From NCBI GenBank assembly GCA_904396495.1, contig CAJFOJ010000019.1:1-64000 (forward strand): a stretch of 64,000 nt of DNA. The letters run 5' to 3'. Positions 15,432 through 23,657 of this stretch are shown piece after piece (position 1 is the first letter of the stretch; each line of letters starts with the position of its first letter). Position numbers and translations under genes: made by a program. Source of the stretch: an uncultured Oscillospiraceae bacterium. GTDB taxonomy: Bacteria; Bacillota; Clostridia; Oscillospirales; Ruminococcaceae. The notes under the pieces are model-generated. The model was not told the origin of the DNA, did not search any database, and saw only the letters and a list, made by a program, of their open reading frames with translations.

Positions 15432-16139
15432 ATGGGAGATTTTTTAAAGGCAATAGAGAAAAAGGAAAAAAAACGGTTGAAAATATTGGAGCGCCTGTTT
15501 GAAAAAGGTGTGGAATTTTTATCCATAGACGGTGTGCTCATCGAGGATACGGTGGAGGTAGGAAAGGGGACGGTGATCTACCCCAATGTGGTGCTGAAAG
15601 GCGGCACGGTCATCGGGGAGAACTGTACCCTCACCTCTGGTACCCACATAGAGGACTGCATTGTGGGGGACGGAACCGTCATCAACGCCTCTCAGTGTTA
15701 CCGCTCCAAAATCGGGGATGAAGTAAAGATCGGGCCGTTTTCCCACATCCGCCCCGGGTCGGACATTGCCGACCATGTCAAGATCGGCGACTTTGTCGAG
15801 GTGAAAAATTCCAATTTGGGTGTGGGAGTATCGGTTTCTCACCTGACCTATGTGGGTGACAGCGACATCGGAAAAAACGTAAACTTTGGCTGCGGCTGTG
15901 TCACCGTCAACTACGATGGGGTTCACAAGGCCCGCTGTAAAGTGGGGGACAACGCCTTTATCGGCTGTAACACAAACCTCATCGCCCCGGTGACGGTGGG
16001 GGACAATTCCTTTATCGCAGCGGGCTCAACCATTACCGACGACCTCCCAGACGAGGGGTTTGCTATCGCCCGTGCGCGGCAGGTGAACAAAGAGAAATTG
16101 GGAGGCGAAAAACTCAAAGACCGGAAGCTGAAATACTGA
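15432..16139 (+). CDS. GlmU C-terminal-type glucosamine-1-phosphate acetyltransferase (stand-alone LbH domain)
   Basis: The 235 residues correspond to only the C-terminal half of GlmU: a short helical lead-in (KRLKILERLFEKGVEFLSID) followed by a left-handed beta-helix. The acetyltransferase signatures are FSHIRPGSDI, GDFVEVKNS, GCGCVTVNYDGVHK and GDNAFIGCNTNLIAPVTVGDN. By family knowledge this domain makes N-acetylglucosamine-1-phosphate from glucosamine-1-phosphate and acetyl-CoA. The N-terminal uridyltransferase is absent: the ATG at 15432 follows AAGGAGG, and upstream sequence is non-coding. It could complement a separate uridyltransferase or act on another sugar phosphate. Confidence 0.85.
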   Translation: MGDFLKAIEKKEKKRLKILERLFEKGVEFLSIDGVLIEDTVEVGKGTVIYPNVVLKGGTVIGENCTLTSGTHIEDCIVGDGTVINASQCYRSKIGDEVKIGPFSHIRPGSDIADHVKIGDFVEVKNSNLGVGVSVSHLTYVGDSDIGKNVNFGCGCVTVNYDGVHKARCKVGDNAFIGCNTNLIAPVTVGDNSFIAAGSTITDDLPDEGFAIARARQVNKEKLGGEKLKDRKLKY

Positions 16140-16307
16140 TAGGAGTATCCTCATTGGAGCAACGTTGCCTTCTCTTGTGTGGATTGAATGATTTGGGCGA
16201 CATAAAGGAAAGAGAATGGTTTTTCAGAGGCTTCTATTCCTCGACTTATCAGTTTTGGGCAAGCTGTCCAACATCCATTTTCTGCCAAGCGGAGCAACTC
16301 TTGCAAG

Positions 16308-16345
16308 AACCCCTGAAGGAGACAGATTTTCTTCAGGGGTTTTTT
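16308..16345 (+). terminator. Intrinsic terminator after the GlmU-like gene
   Basis: AACCCCTGAAG (16308-16318) pairs with CTTCAGGGGTT (16331-16341) and is followed by a T run. An outer CTCTTGCAA/TTGCAAGAG pair extends it. The interval 16140-16420 otherwise shows no gene; the 75-residue open frame there crosses this hairpin and is not credible. Confidence 0.8.
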
Positions 16346-16420
16346 GCAAGAGAAAATGACAAGGGAAATTTTGCATTTTGATTGGTTATGAATTCATCCG
16401 CGAAGATTTTTCAAAACCAC

Positions 16421-16449
16421 TTGACAAACCTTAAGGGATATCTTAATAT
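16421..16449 (+). promoter_or_regulatory. Strong sigma-A promoter of the beta-propeller glycosidase gene
   Basis: Consensus TTGACA (16421-16426) and TAATAT (16444-16449) are 17 bases apart, leaving a leader of about 105 bases. Confidence 0.75.
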
Positions 16450-16560
16450 AAAGGCAAAATATAAGACGGCTGACGCAGGATATAGCGGCACAAATTTTCG
16501 AAACAGTCCCACAAATTTCCCGTTGTTAGCTGACCGCTGTTTTGACAAGGAGGAAAAGTC

Positions 16561-17505
16561 ATGCTCAACGACTTTGATCGGGATCTCAGAGAAAAAACAA
16601 TAAGTCCCCGCAAAACTTTAGTAAAAAAAGGCACCTTAGATATTGATATCGTCGAGGCAACACCGGTGATTTGGAAAGATCGCCTTTACCGGTTTGAGTG
16701 GATCCGGTATGAATTTGGTAGAGGCTATTGGAATAACAAAGAGAGGGTAGCCCATTTTCGTTTTACCGATATGGAAACCGAGGAAACGACCACTCCCTTT
16801 GCCCATGGATATAGTTATGGCAGCGCCTATACAGAAGAAGACCGCGCTTATGCTTTTGGCGTCCATGAAAGCGGGCACCGGCTGGATGTTTTCTGGTCTT
16901 CGGATATGGTTCACTGGGACAGTGCAGTGGCGCTGGATTTTCCATCTGAGTGGAGCCTGTTTAACACTTCTGTCTGCAAAGGGGACGGGGAGTATGTGAT
17001 GGCCATCGAAATCGGAGGCCCCAGTGAGGTGTGTGGGGTGCCATTTACCATCGTTTTTGCCAAGTCGAAAGACCTTTTGCATTGGGAACTGCTTCCGGCG
17101 GCCGATCATATCTACACCCGGGAACGGTATTCTGCCTGCCCGGTGATTCGGTATGTGGCGGGCATGTATTACATGATTTATCTGGAGGGGCTGCCTTGTC
17201 ACCGGTGGCTTCCTTACATAGTCCGCACCAAGGATTTTGTCCATTTCGAGTTGGGGATGCGCAACCCGATTTTCTGTTTTGACGACGATGACAAAAAGAT
17301 ACAACGGCCAGAAAAATTTACCGATGAGCAGATCAACTATATTTTGACTGCGCCGGATTGCAATAACAGCGATGTGGACCTGTGTGAATATCAGGGTAAA
17401 ACGGTAATTTTGTACAGCTGGGGGAATCAGATGGGAAAAGAATTCCTTGCCGAGGCCGAATACGACGGCAGTATGGAAGAATTTTTGACTTCGTTCTTTG
17501 CATAA
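16561..17505 (+). CDS. Five-bladed beta-propeller glycosidase-like protein (GH43/GH32 clan type)
   Basis: The 314-residue protein without signal peptide has repeated blade motifs such as FWSSDMVHWDSAVAL, FAKSKDLLHWELLP and VRTKDFVHFELG. These are typical of five-bladed beta-propeller glycoside hydrolases (GH43, GH117 and relatives). Candidate acidic catalytic residues lie in VIWKDRLYRFEW and in the NNSDVDLCEYQGK region, but I cannot assign them safely. The N-terminal 30 residues precede the first blade. The start ATG follows AAGGAGG. Its substrate is unknown; it may act on intracellular oligosaccharides. It is monocistronic. Confidence 0.65.
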   Translation: MLNDFDRDLREKTISPRKTLVKKGTLDIDIVEATPVIWKDRLYRFEWIRYEFGRGYWNNKERVAHFRFTDMETEETTTPFAHGYSYGSAYTEEDRAYAFGVHESGHRLDVFWSSDMVHWDSAVALDFPSEWSLFNTSVCKGDGEYVMAIEIGGPSEVCGVPFTIVFAKSKDLLHWELLPAADHIYTRERYSACPVIRYVAGMYYMIYLEGLPCHRWLPYIVRTKDFVHFELGMRNPIFCFDDDDKKIQRPEKFTDEQINYILTAPDCNNSDVDLCEYQGKTVILYSWGNQMGKEFLAEAEYDGSMEEFLTSFFA

Positions 17506-17549
17506 GTAATCCTTTGTCGTTTTTTCCACTTCTTTCTTATGATACGATA

Positions 17550-17586
17550 AAAGATAGGAGACACGTTTTGAGTGTCTCCTATCTTT
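17550..17586 (+). terminator. Intrinsic terminator of the propeller glycosidase gene
   Basis: A 15-bp perfect stem (17550-17564 with 17572-17586, core GATAGGAGACAC) is followed by a short T-rich segment. Confidence 0.8.
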
Positions 17587-17594
17587 ATACAAAA

Positions 17595-17623
17595 ATCCCC
17601 CACTTTTTTACAAAGCGGGGGAT
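17595..17623 (-). terminator. Terminator of the tmcAL-cmk-plsC-ispH/rpsA operon
   Basis: On the minus strand ATCCCCC (17623-17617) pairs with GGGGGAT (17601-17595) and is followed by TTTTTG, 14 bases beyond the ispH/rpsA stop. Confidence 0.7.
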
Positions 17624-17636
17624 AACTTTTAAAATA

Positions 17637-19655
17637 TTACTCGATAGTGACGCCCTCAATGCCTTCCAAGTCGGCAGCGTATTCCGAAACAGGTGCTTCC
17701 TCGGTGGGAGCTTCTTCTTCCGCCTCAGCGGGAGTTTCCGGCTCCAGGGTAGCGCGGATGGAGAGGCTGACCTTCTTCTTTTCAAAGTCGATGTCGATGA
17801 TCTTGGCGTTGACTACATCGCCTACCGTCAAAACATCAGAAACTTTGGCAATATGCTGATTGGCGATCTGGGAAATATGAATCAGGCCGTCAACGCCAGG
17901 GATGATCTGAGCAAACGCACCGAAAGTGGTGATGGAGACGATCTTAACCGGAACCACCATGTCGATGGCGTAATCCCGTTTAAAGATTTCCCAAGGATTG
18001 TCTTCGCTCTTTTTGTAGCCCAGGGAGATTTTCTTCTTCTCGGTGTCAATGTCTTTGATGTATACTTCCACGTTGTCGCCAACGTGAACCACTTCTTCAG
18101 GTGATTTAATCCGGGTCCAGGATAGCTCGGTGATATGGATCATGCCATCTACGCCGCCCAAATCGACAAAGGCACCGTAAGAGGTGATGGATTTAACTTC
18201 TCCGTGGTAAACTTTGCCGATTTCCACATTGGCCCAGAACTCTTCCTGTTTTGCCTTCTTCTCGTCCAGCAGCACGGCCTTAATGGAACCAACTGCGCGA
18301 CGACGTCTGTCGTTGACCTCGATGACCTTAAAACGCACTTCCTGTTTGAGCAGGGTGTTCAAATCCTCCACGCGACGGTCAGAGGTCAGAGAGGAAGGAA
18401 TAAAAATTTTGATATTGTTGGTGAGAACCAATACGCCGCCCTTGACCACGTCGGTGACGACGCCGGTCAAGACGGTCTGCTCCTCGTAAGCTTTGCAGAT
18501 TTCATCGAAACCTGCTTCTGCGTCGCAGCGCTTCTTGGACAGGGTGACAATACCCTCCTGATCGTTGACCTTCATGACAACGAGCTCGATCTCGTCGCCT
18601 TTTTTGATCTCGGTTGCGAAGTCGTAGTTGGGGTCGTCAGAAATTTCAGACGCGGGCACGATACCGGCCTGCTTTGCTCCGACATCCACGTGGATTTCAT
18701 TCGGAGCGACGGTGGTGACGATGCCTTTTACCCTTTTCCCTGTATATAATTTCTCATTGAGAGATTGCTCCAAAAGTTCCGCGAAGTCGAGCTCTTCGCC
18801 TTGGTCTTTGATAATTTCACTCATGGTTTTTAAAACCTCCTTGATTATATCAGCCGGGGTAGAAGCACCGGCAGTAACGCCTATACTATTATGGCGTAAA
18901 ATTTGCAATTTGTCAAGTTCTGATTTGGTTTCAATCAAAACCGTTTCGCAGTACCGGCTGCATATCTGGAAGAGCTTTCTCGTATTGGAGCTATCTTTTC
19001 CGCCGATGACAACCATGTAATCAGACTTTTGTGCGATTTCTACCGCTTCTTGCTGACGACAACTAGTCGCACTACATATTGTATCAAAAATCAAAACATT
19101 TGTATATAGGTTTTCGATATTTTGTTGGAATTTTCTCCATAATTCCCGGTTGAAGGTAGTTTGCGCCACAATTGCTACAGGTTCTTCACGGTTCCGTTTT
19201 AGATTGTCCAAAATTTCTGTGAGTTCTTCCAAAGTTTCAAAGGTAAAAACCGGCCCGCTGCAATGACCTTTGATGCCCTGTACCTCCGGGTGGTCTTTGT
19301 TTCCAGCGATGAGGATGACCCGCCCTGCAGCCGACTGCTCGGCGACGATACGGTGAATTTTTAACACAAAGGGGCAGGTGCAGTCGACTACATCGGTTCC
19401 TTTTAAGGCGTCGTACACCGATAGCGGTACGCCGTGGGAACGGATGATGACCATCTGGCCTTTTTGGATGTCCTCGGTGCTTGAAACAGAGCAGATGCCT
19501 CTTTGCGCCAGTCGATCGACAATCTGTGGGTTGTGGATAATGGGGCCTAAAGTGACAGCATTGACGCCGCTTTCGGCCAGTTCAAAAGCCTTGTCGACAG
19601 CTCGTGCTACCCCAAAGCAGAAGCCGGCTGATTTTGCCACAGTGATTTTAGTCAT
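17637..19655 (-). CDS. ispH: 4-Hydroxy-3-methylbut-2-enyl diphosphate reductase fused to ribosomal protein S1
   Basis: This is a 672-residue two-part protein. Residues 1-277 are IspH, the [4Fe-4S] enzyme that makes IPP and DMAPP in the last MEP-pathway step. Cluster cysteines are visible in AGFCFGV, VDCTCPFV and ICSATSC, and the active-site Glu/Thr/His regions are present. Residues of about 305-640 contain four S1 RNA-binding repeats, the last two most canonical (SYGAFVDLGGVDGMIHI, TFGAFAQIIPGVDGLIHI), followed by an acidic tail. The fusion is known in Clostridia. An internal Shine-Dalgarno and ATG at residue 278 suggest that S1 can also be made alone. It overlaps plsC by 8 bases. Confidence 0.93.
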   Translation of the reverse strand: MTKITVAKSAGFCFGVARAVDKAFELAESGVNAVTLGPIIHNPQIVDRLAQRGICSVSSTEDIQKGQMVIIRSHGVPLSVYDALKGTDVVDCTCPFVLKIHRIVAEQSAAGRVILIAGNKDHPEVQGIKGHCSGPVFTFETLEELTEILDNLKRNREEPVAIVAQTTFNRELWRKFQQNIENLYTNVLIFDTICSATSCRQQEAVEIAQKSDYMVVIGGKDSSNTRKLFQICSRYCETVLIETKSELDKLQILRHNSIGVTAGASTPADIIKEVLKTMSEIIKDQGEELDFAELLEQSLNEKLYTGKRVKGIVTTVAPNEIHVDVGAKQAGIVPASEISDDPNYDFATEIKKGDEIELVVMKVNDQEGIVTLSKKRCDAEAGFDEICKAYEEQTVLTGVVTDVVKGGVLVLTNNIKIFIPSSLTSDRRVEDLNTLLKQEVRFKVIEVNDRRRRAVGSIKAVLLDEKKAKQEEFWANVEIGKVYHGEVKSITSYGAFVDLGGVDGMIHITELSWTRIKSPEEVVHVGDNVEVYIKDIDTEKKKISLGYKKSEDNPWEIFKRDYAIDMVVPVKIVSITTFGAFAQIIPGVDGLIHISQIANQHIAKVSDVLTVGDVVNAKIIDIDFEKKKVSLSIRATLEPETPAEAEEEAPTEEAPVSEYAADLEGIEGVTIE
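18822..18842 (-). promoter_or_regulatory. Internal ribosome-binding site and ATG for separate S1 synthesis
   Basis: On the minus strand AAGGAGG (18842-18836) is followed 11 bases later by an ATG (18824-18822) exactly at the IspH-S1 junction, giving a 395-residue protein MSEIIKDQGEELDF... that ends at 17637. A full-strength Shine-Dalgarno inside a coding frame at a domain boundary is unlikely by chance. Use in the cell is an inference. Confidence 0.6.
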
Positions 19656-20247
19656 GGATTTCCTCCAGCATGCCGGTGAGAGTGTCAGTCAGCAGCTTAT
19701 TGGCCTGTTTCAGTTCGCTGGGCAAGGTGCCGGTAAGCCCCAGGGCTTCATTAGGGATGACCTTGCCGTATTTGACAGTGACGGTTCTGCGCAGGAATTT
19801 CCGCCTACCCTTTTTGATGACACAGGGGAGGATGTCGCCCCCGGTTTTGGCGGCGACGACGAGGGCACCGGACTTGAGCTTTAAAAGTTTTCCATCCTTG
19901 GTGCGGGTACCCTCTGGGAAAATAGCGAGGACATGGCCACTATTCACCACTTGGATAGCGTGCTGGATGGCGGCGGTGTCACCCTTACCTCGGGCGACTG
20001 GGAAAGCGCCCAAAGCCTTCACGATAGTGGCGAGGACAGGAATATGAAACAACTCCTCTTTTGCCATGAAATAGCACTGGGGCTTGACACGGATGGCCAC
20101 CAAAATCGGATCCAAGTCAGAAATGTGGTTGGAGCAAAGAATAAATCCCCGCTCTTCTGGGATGTTTTCCAGGCCTTCGACCCGGAAGCGGTAGATGAGG
20201 TGGACAAAAGCGGTAGTCACTACCCGTCCAAAGTTATAAAGGCTCAT
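19648..20247 (-). CDS. plsC: 1-Acyl-sn-glycerol-3-phosphate acyltransferase
   Basis: Transfers an acyl chain to lysophosphatidic acid to make phosphatidic acid at the inner face of the membrane. The 199-residue protein has a hydrophobic N-terminus and the acyltransferase motifs NHISDLD (the HX4D catalytic pair), the KEELFHIP region, VARGKGD, and IFPEGTRTKDG. It sits between cmk (20 bases upstream) and ispH (8-base overlap) in a minus-strand operon whose order is common in Clostridia. Confidence 0.93.
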   Translation of the reverse strand: MSLYNFGRVVTTAFVHLIYRFRVEGLENIPEERGFILCSNHISDLDPILVAIRVKPQCYFMAKEELFHIPVLATIVKALGAFPVARGKGDTAAIQHAIQVVNSGHVLAIFPEGTRTKDGKLLKLKSGALVVAAKTGGDILPCVIKKGRRKFLRRTVTVKYGKVIPNEALGLTGTLPSELKQANKLLTDTLTGMLEEIHD

Positions 20248-20267
20248 GGTATTCTTCTTTCTCAGAA

Positions 20268-20933
20268 TTATTTCATCCGGGAACGGATGAGGGTTTCCAA
20301 CTTTTGAATAGACTCTTCCAAGGCACAGCCGGTGGTGTCAACCAAAATGGCGTCATCGGCCTGTTTGAGAGGGGCGATTGCCCTGTGGCTATCGTTATAG
20401 TCCCGCTCTATAATTTCCTTGTGGATTTTATCAAACTGAACCTGCTCACCCTTTTGAATGAGCTCGTCATAGCGGCGGCGGGCCCGCTCCTCGGAAGAGG
20501 CGGTGAGGAAAATCTTGATGTCGGCGTTGGGCAGGACGACGGTGCCGATATCCCGGCCGTCCATGACCACATTGTATTCCTCTGCAAATTGCCGTTGAAG
20601 GTTTAAAAGAAATTCCCGCACCTCCGGGTGAGCCGACACATTGGAGGCCGCCATTGAGACAGGGGGTTTACGGATCTCTTCGGAGACGTCCTGTCCATTT
20701 AGATAGACCCGTTGAACCCCGTCAAGATAACGGATTTTCAACTCAATTTCCGGTAGAAGGGAGGATACCTCCTGCCGATTTGCCGTGTCTTTTCCCTGGT
20801 TCAACACGTAAAGGCCGATGGAGCGGTAGAGAGCTCCGGTGTCTACATAGATGAACCCCAGCTTTTGGGAGACTGCCTTGGCAATGGTGCTTTTTCCGGC
20901 GCCGGAAGGGCCGTCTATTGCAATCGAGATCAT
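20268..20933 (-). CDS. cmk: Cytidylate kinase
   Basis: Phosphorylates CMP and dCMP with ATP for nucleotide recycling. The 221-residue protein has the P-loop GPSGAGKSTIAK at residues 8-19, the CMP-binding region DTGALYRSIG, MDGRDIGTVVLP, and the lid/Arg-rich segment EERARRRYDEL. The length is normal. The gene is second in the tmcAL-cmk-plsC-ispH/rpsA operon, 38 bases after tmcAL. Its start ATG follows AAAGGA. Confidence 0.96.
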   Translation of the reverse strand: MISIAIDGPSGAGKSTIAKAVSQKLGFIYVDTGALYRSIGLYVLNQGKDTANRQEVSSLLPEIELKIRYLDGVQRVYLNGQDVSEEIRKPPVSMAASNVSAHPEVREFLLNLQRQFAEEYNVVMDGRDIGTVVLPNADIKIFLTASSEERARRRYDELIQKGEQVQFDKIHKEIIERDYNDSHRAIAPLKQADDAILVDTTGCALEESIQKLETLIRSRMK

Positions 20934-20971
20934 GGGGGATTTTCCTTTCTAATGTCTATATGTGATGACGT

Positions 20972-22180
20972 TTACTTGCGCCCGCCGGTACGGATGGCAA
21001 AAGGGCGTTTGTCCTGGTATTCCGAGTTACCCACCGGAATCTTTGGGCAGGCGTACCGGAACAGATCGGTAGCCAGTGCCTCTTTTTCCGCTAAAGCGGG
21101 GAAATCCTTTTGAAGCTTGGCAAAAGAATGGTAGATGGGAAGGGTGGCCGACTTTTTCGCCTCCTTGAGGATTTCCTTGCCCTTGGCGTCGAAAGCCAGG
21201 ACACGGATATAGGGCGGCTCAGTTTCCAGCAGATCTTTGTCAATCCCCAAAAGAGCACAGATGATAATGCGTTTTAGCCTGCTCATAGTATAGCGTTTGG
21301 TCTTGACCCTTTTGAGAAAATCGTCGAGGGAGATGGCGCTTTTGGCCTCAGCGCAGAGACGGTTTTCCAGCCCTTCCGAAACGTCGGGCAGGCGGGCGAA
21401 TTCCTCAGATGTCATGGTGCGGAGTTTATAGAGGATGGCCCTGGTCAATTCGTACATTGAAGCGCCGCCGACCTTTAGGGCAAAATCCTGCCGGAACAGG
21501 TAAAAGGCTTCCTCCGGGAAAAAGCGGTTTAGGTCGTAAATGTCCTTTTGCTGGAGAGTTTCCCGGATCAGGGAAGCGCTGGCATATCGGGCGGAGGTCT
21601 CCTTGCTGTCGTGGCCTGGGCCCTTGCGGCGGATAGTGGTGGGCTCTATGGGGGAACCGGTGGCCTGAAGGGCCTTAAGGTACTCGATGCCCAAAATGTT
21701 GTTGGGGGCGCGGAGCAGTCGGGACACTTCTGAGCCTACGAGCTGTTCTACAGCCTTTTCTCGCGCTTTTGGGAAAGACAGGCCTTGATTGAGAAAACCA
21801 GCTATCTCTGGCGAATCGTTTACGTCAATACAGGCTTGCGCACAACGGGATAGTTCTCGGAGATCTCCCGATTCACTGCCGAAAGAAAGTCCATCGATGA
21901 GCCCCAATCCATTTAAAATAGAAACGCTGGCCGACGCAAATTTTTCCGCGCTGGCCACGGCATAGACAGCAGGGAGTTCAACGACCAGGTTAACCCCGGA
22001 TTTCACCGCGGCAGACGCCCTGGTCCACTTGGAAAAACAGGCAACTTCCGACCGCTGCACTACGTTGCCGCTCATAACGGCGACAATATGACTGTAGCCC
22101 AAAGCTCGGGTTTGTCTGATGTGGTAAAGATGCCCATTGTGAAAGGGATTGTACTCTGCAATGATCCCCGCAGTCTTCAT
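20972..22180 (-). CDS. tmcAL: tRNA(Met) cytidine acetate ligase
   Basis: TmcAL proteins form N4-acetylcytidine at the wobble base of elongator tRNA(Met), using acetate and ATP. The 402-residue protein opens with GIIAEYNPFHNGHLYHI, the nucleotidyltransferase HxGH signature. It continues with VMSGNVVQRSEVACFSKW, VELPAVYA, FGSESGD, a second conserved region APNNILGIEY, and IRRKGPGHDS. All are typical of the family (older name DUF795/YlbM). It is the first gene of the minus-strand operon and diverges from ackA. Acetate as substrate fits the neighbouring acetate kinase gene, but that is probably coincidence. Confidence 0.92.
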   Translation of the reverse strand: MKTAGIIAEYNPFHNGHLYHIRQTRALGYSHIVAVMSGNVVQRSEVACFSKWTRASAAVKSGVNLVVELPAVYAVASAEKFASASVSILNGLGLIDGLSFGSESGDLRELSRCAQACIDVNDSPEIAGFLNQGLSFPKAREKAVEQLVGSEVSRLLRAPNNILGIEYLKALQATGSPIEPTTIRRKGPGHDSKETSARYASASLIRETLQQKDIYDLNRFFPEEAFYLFRQDFALKVGGASMYELTRAILYKLRTMTSEEFARLPDVSEGLENRLCAEAKSAISLDDFLKRVKTKRYTMSRLKRIIICALLGIDKDLLETEPPYIRVLAFDAKGKEILKEAKKSATLPIYHSFAKLQKDFPALAEKEALATDLFRYACPKIPVGNSEYQDKRPFAIRTGGRK

Positions 22181-22233
22181 ATGTATCCTCGCTATTCCAT
22201 CTTTGCCATTTTTGAGGAAATGGAAAGAAGTAC

Positions 22234-22262
22234 TTGAAATTTAAATCCTATTATATTAATAT
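22234..22262 (+). promoter_or_regulatory. Promoter of ackA
   Basis: TTGAAA (22234-22239) and TAATAT (22257-22262) with a 17-base spacer. The leader of about 140 bases ends with a small hairpin, CGGTAAT/ATTACCG (22360-22366 with 22380-22386), just before the ribosome-binding site. Confidence 0.6.
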
Positions 22263-22407
22263 ATAAAATAGTGTGTGGAAAGTCAAGGCTGCAAAGTTTA
22301 TTGATTTTCTAAAAGGCCCAATTTAGTTAGATTTCATAATTGGAGCGATCAATTATTAGCGGTAATTTCTGAATGAAGGATTACCGTCGAAAGGACAGGG
22401 AAAACCC

Positions 22408-23616
22408 ATGATAATTTTGGTCATTAACGCGGGAAGTTCTTCTTTGAAGTATCAGCTCATCGACATGACGGACGAGCATGTCATTGCAAAGGGAAATTGT
22501 GAGCGGATTGGCGCCGAAGGAGGAAAAATTTCCCACAAAACGGCTGAGGGGGTAGAAATTAAGCTGGACTGCGAGTTCCCCACCCACACCGAAGCCTTTG
22601 AAAAGCTGGTCGAGGTTTTGCTAAACGGCGAGGGAAAGGTGTTAAACGACTTATCGGAAATTTCTGCTGTCGGCCACCGCATTGTACAGGGGGCGGAGCT
22701 CTTTTCCGAGTCGGTTTTGGTCACCGAGGAGGTTATCGAGAAAATCAGCTCGATTTCCGAATTGGCTCCCCTTCACAATCCGGCCCATGTGCTGGCTTTA
22801 AGGGCCTGCCAAAAGGTGCTTGACCCTTCGGTTCCACAGGTGGTCGTTTTCGACACCGCTTTTCACCAATCTATCCCGGATTACGCCTACACCTTTGGTG
22901 TGCCCTATGAAGATTACCTCCAGTACCACGCCAGAAGATATGGGTTCCATGGTACGTCCCATCGCTATGTCTCCCAGCGGTTTGCTAAATTGATCGGTCG
23001 TAACATCAAAGACCTGAAGATCATCACCTGCCACCTGGGCAACGGTTCCTCCATCACCGCCATCAACGGCGGAAAGTCTATCGATACCTCCATGGGCTTT
23101 ACCCCTCTTGACGGCGTCATCATGGGGACCCGCTGCGGTTGTATTGACGCGTCTTTGGTCCTTTACCTGATGGAAAAGAAGGGCTTTACCCCGAAAGAGA
23201 TGAGCGATTATCTCAACAAAAAATCCGGATACTTGGGAATTTCCGGTTTTACCAACGATGACCGGGACATCCGGAAAGCAGCTGCCGAAGGAAATAAACG
23301 CGCTCAACTGGCCGGTGATATTCTCCGTTACGGTATTAAAAAGTATATAGGCGCTTACACCGCCGCTATGGGCGGTTTGGACGCCGTGGTGTTCACCGGC
23401 GGCATCGGAGAGAACTCCGCTCCCGTCCGGGAAGGGGCCTGCGACCACATGGAGTATTTAGGCATTAAGCTGGATCTTCAGAAGAACCAGGACCTCAACC
23501 ACAAGGAAGGTGAGATTTCTACCCCTGATTCCAAAGTCAAGGTATGGATTGTTCCCACAAATGAGGAACTGCTCATCGCCCGTGACACCAAGGAGATCAT
23601 CGATAGAATCAAGTAA
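22408..23616 (+). CDS. ackA: Acetate kinase
   Basis: Makes ATP and acetate from acetyl phosphate and ADP, the energy-yielding end of acetate fermentation. The 402-residue length is normal. The N-terminal phosphate-binding motif VINAGSSSLKYQL, the FHGTSHRYVSQR motif, the HLGNGSSITAI segment with the catalytic-site residues, and GGIGENSAPVR near the C-terminus are all intact. No pta gene is adjacent. The start ATG lies 8 bases after AGGGA. The gene ends at a terminator shared with the convergent AraC gene. Confidence 0.97.
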   Translation: MIILVINAGSSSLKYQLIDMTDEHVIAKGNCERIGAEGGKISHKTAEGVEIKLDCEFPTHTEAFEKLVEVLLNGEGKVLNDLSEISAVGHRIVQGAELFSESVLVTEEVIEKISSISELAPLHNPAHVLALRACQKVLDPSVPQVVVFDTAFHQSIPDYAYTFGVPYEDYLQYHARRYGFHGTSHRYVSQRFAKLIGRNIKDLKIITCHLGNGSSITAINGGKSIDTSMGFTPLDGVIMGTRCGCIDASLVLYLMEKKGFTPKEMSDYLNKKSGYLGISGFTNDDRDIRKAAAEGNKRAQLAGDILRYGIKKYIGAYTAAMGGLDAVVFTGGIGENSAPVREGACDHMEYLGIKLDLQKNQDLNHKEGEISTPDSKVKVWIVPTNEELLIARDTKEIIDRIK

Positions 23617-23626
23617 TTTCTGGATA

Positions 23627-23653
23627 AAAAGCCCCCGAATTTCGGGGGCTTTT
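23627..23653. terminator. Bidirectional terminator between ackA and the AraC-family gene
   Basis: AAAAGCCCCCGAA (23627-23639) pairs with TTCGGGGGCTTTT (23641-23653), with A and T tails usable from both sides. Confidence 0.9.
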
Positions 23654-23657
23654 GTGT

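Noticed and set aside
16154-16381. A 75-codon frame between the GlmU-like gene and the propeller glycosidase
   Set aside because: It runs through a clear intrinsic terminator hairpin and has no ribosome-binding site.
16636-17592. A 318-codon minus-strand frame opposite the propeller glycosidase
   Set aside because: It reads through a terminator and mirrors the real gene; no motif recognised.
18135-18749. A 204-codon plus-strand frame opposite the S1 repeats
   Set aside because: Shadow of the ispH/rpsA gene, no start site.
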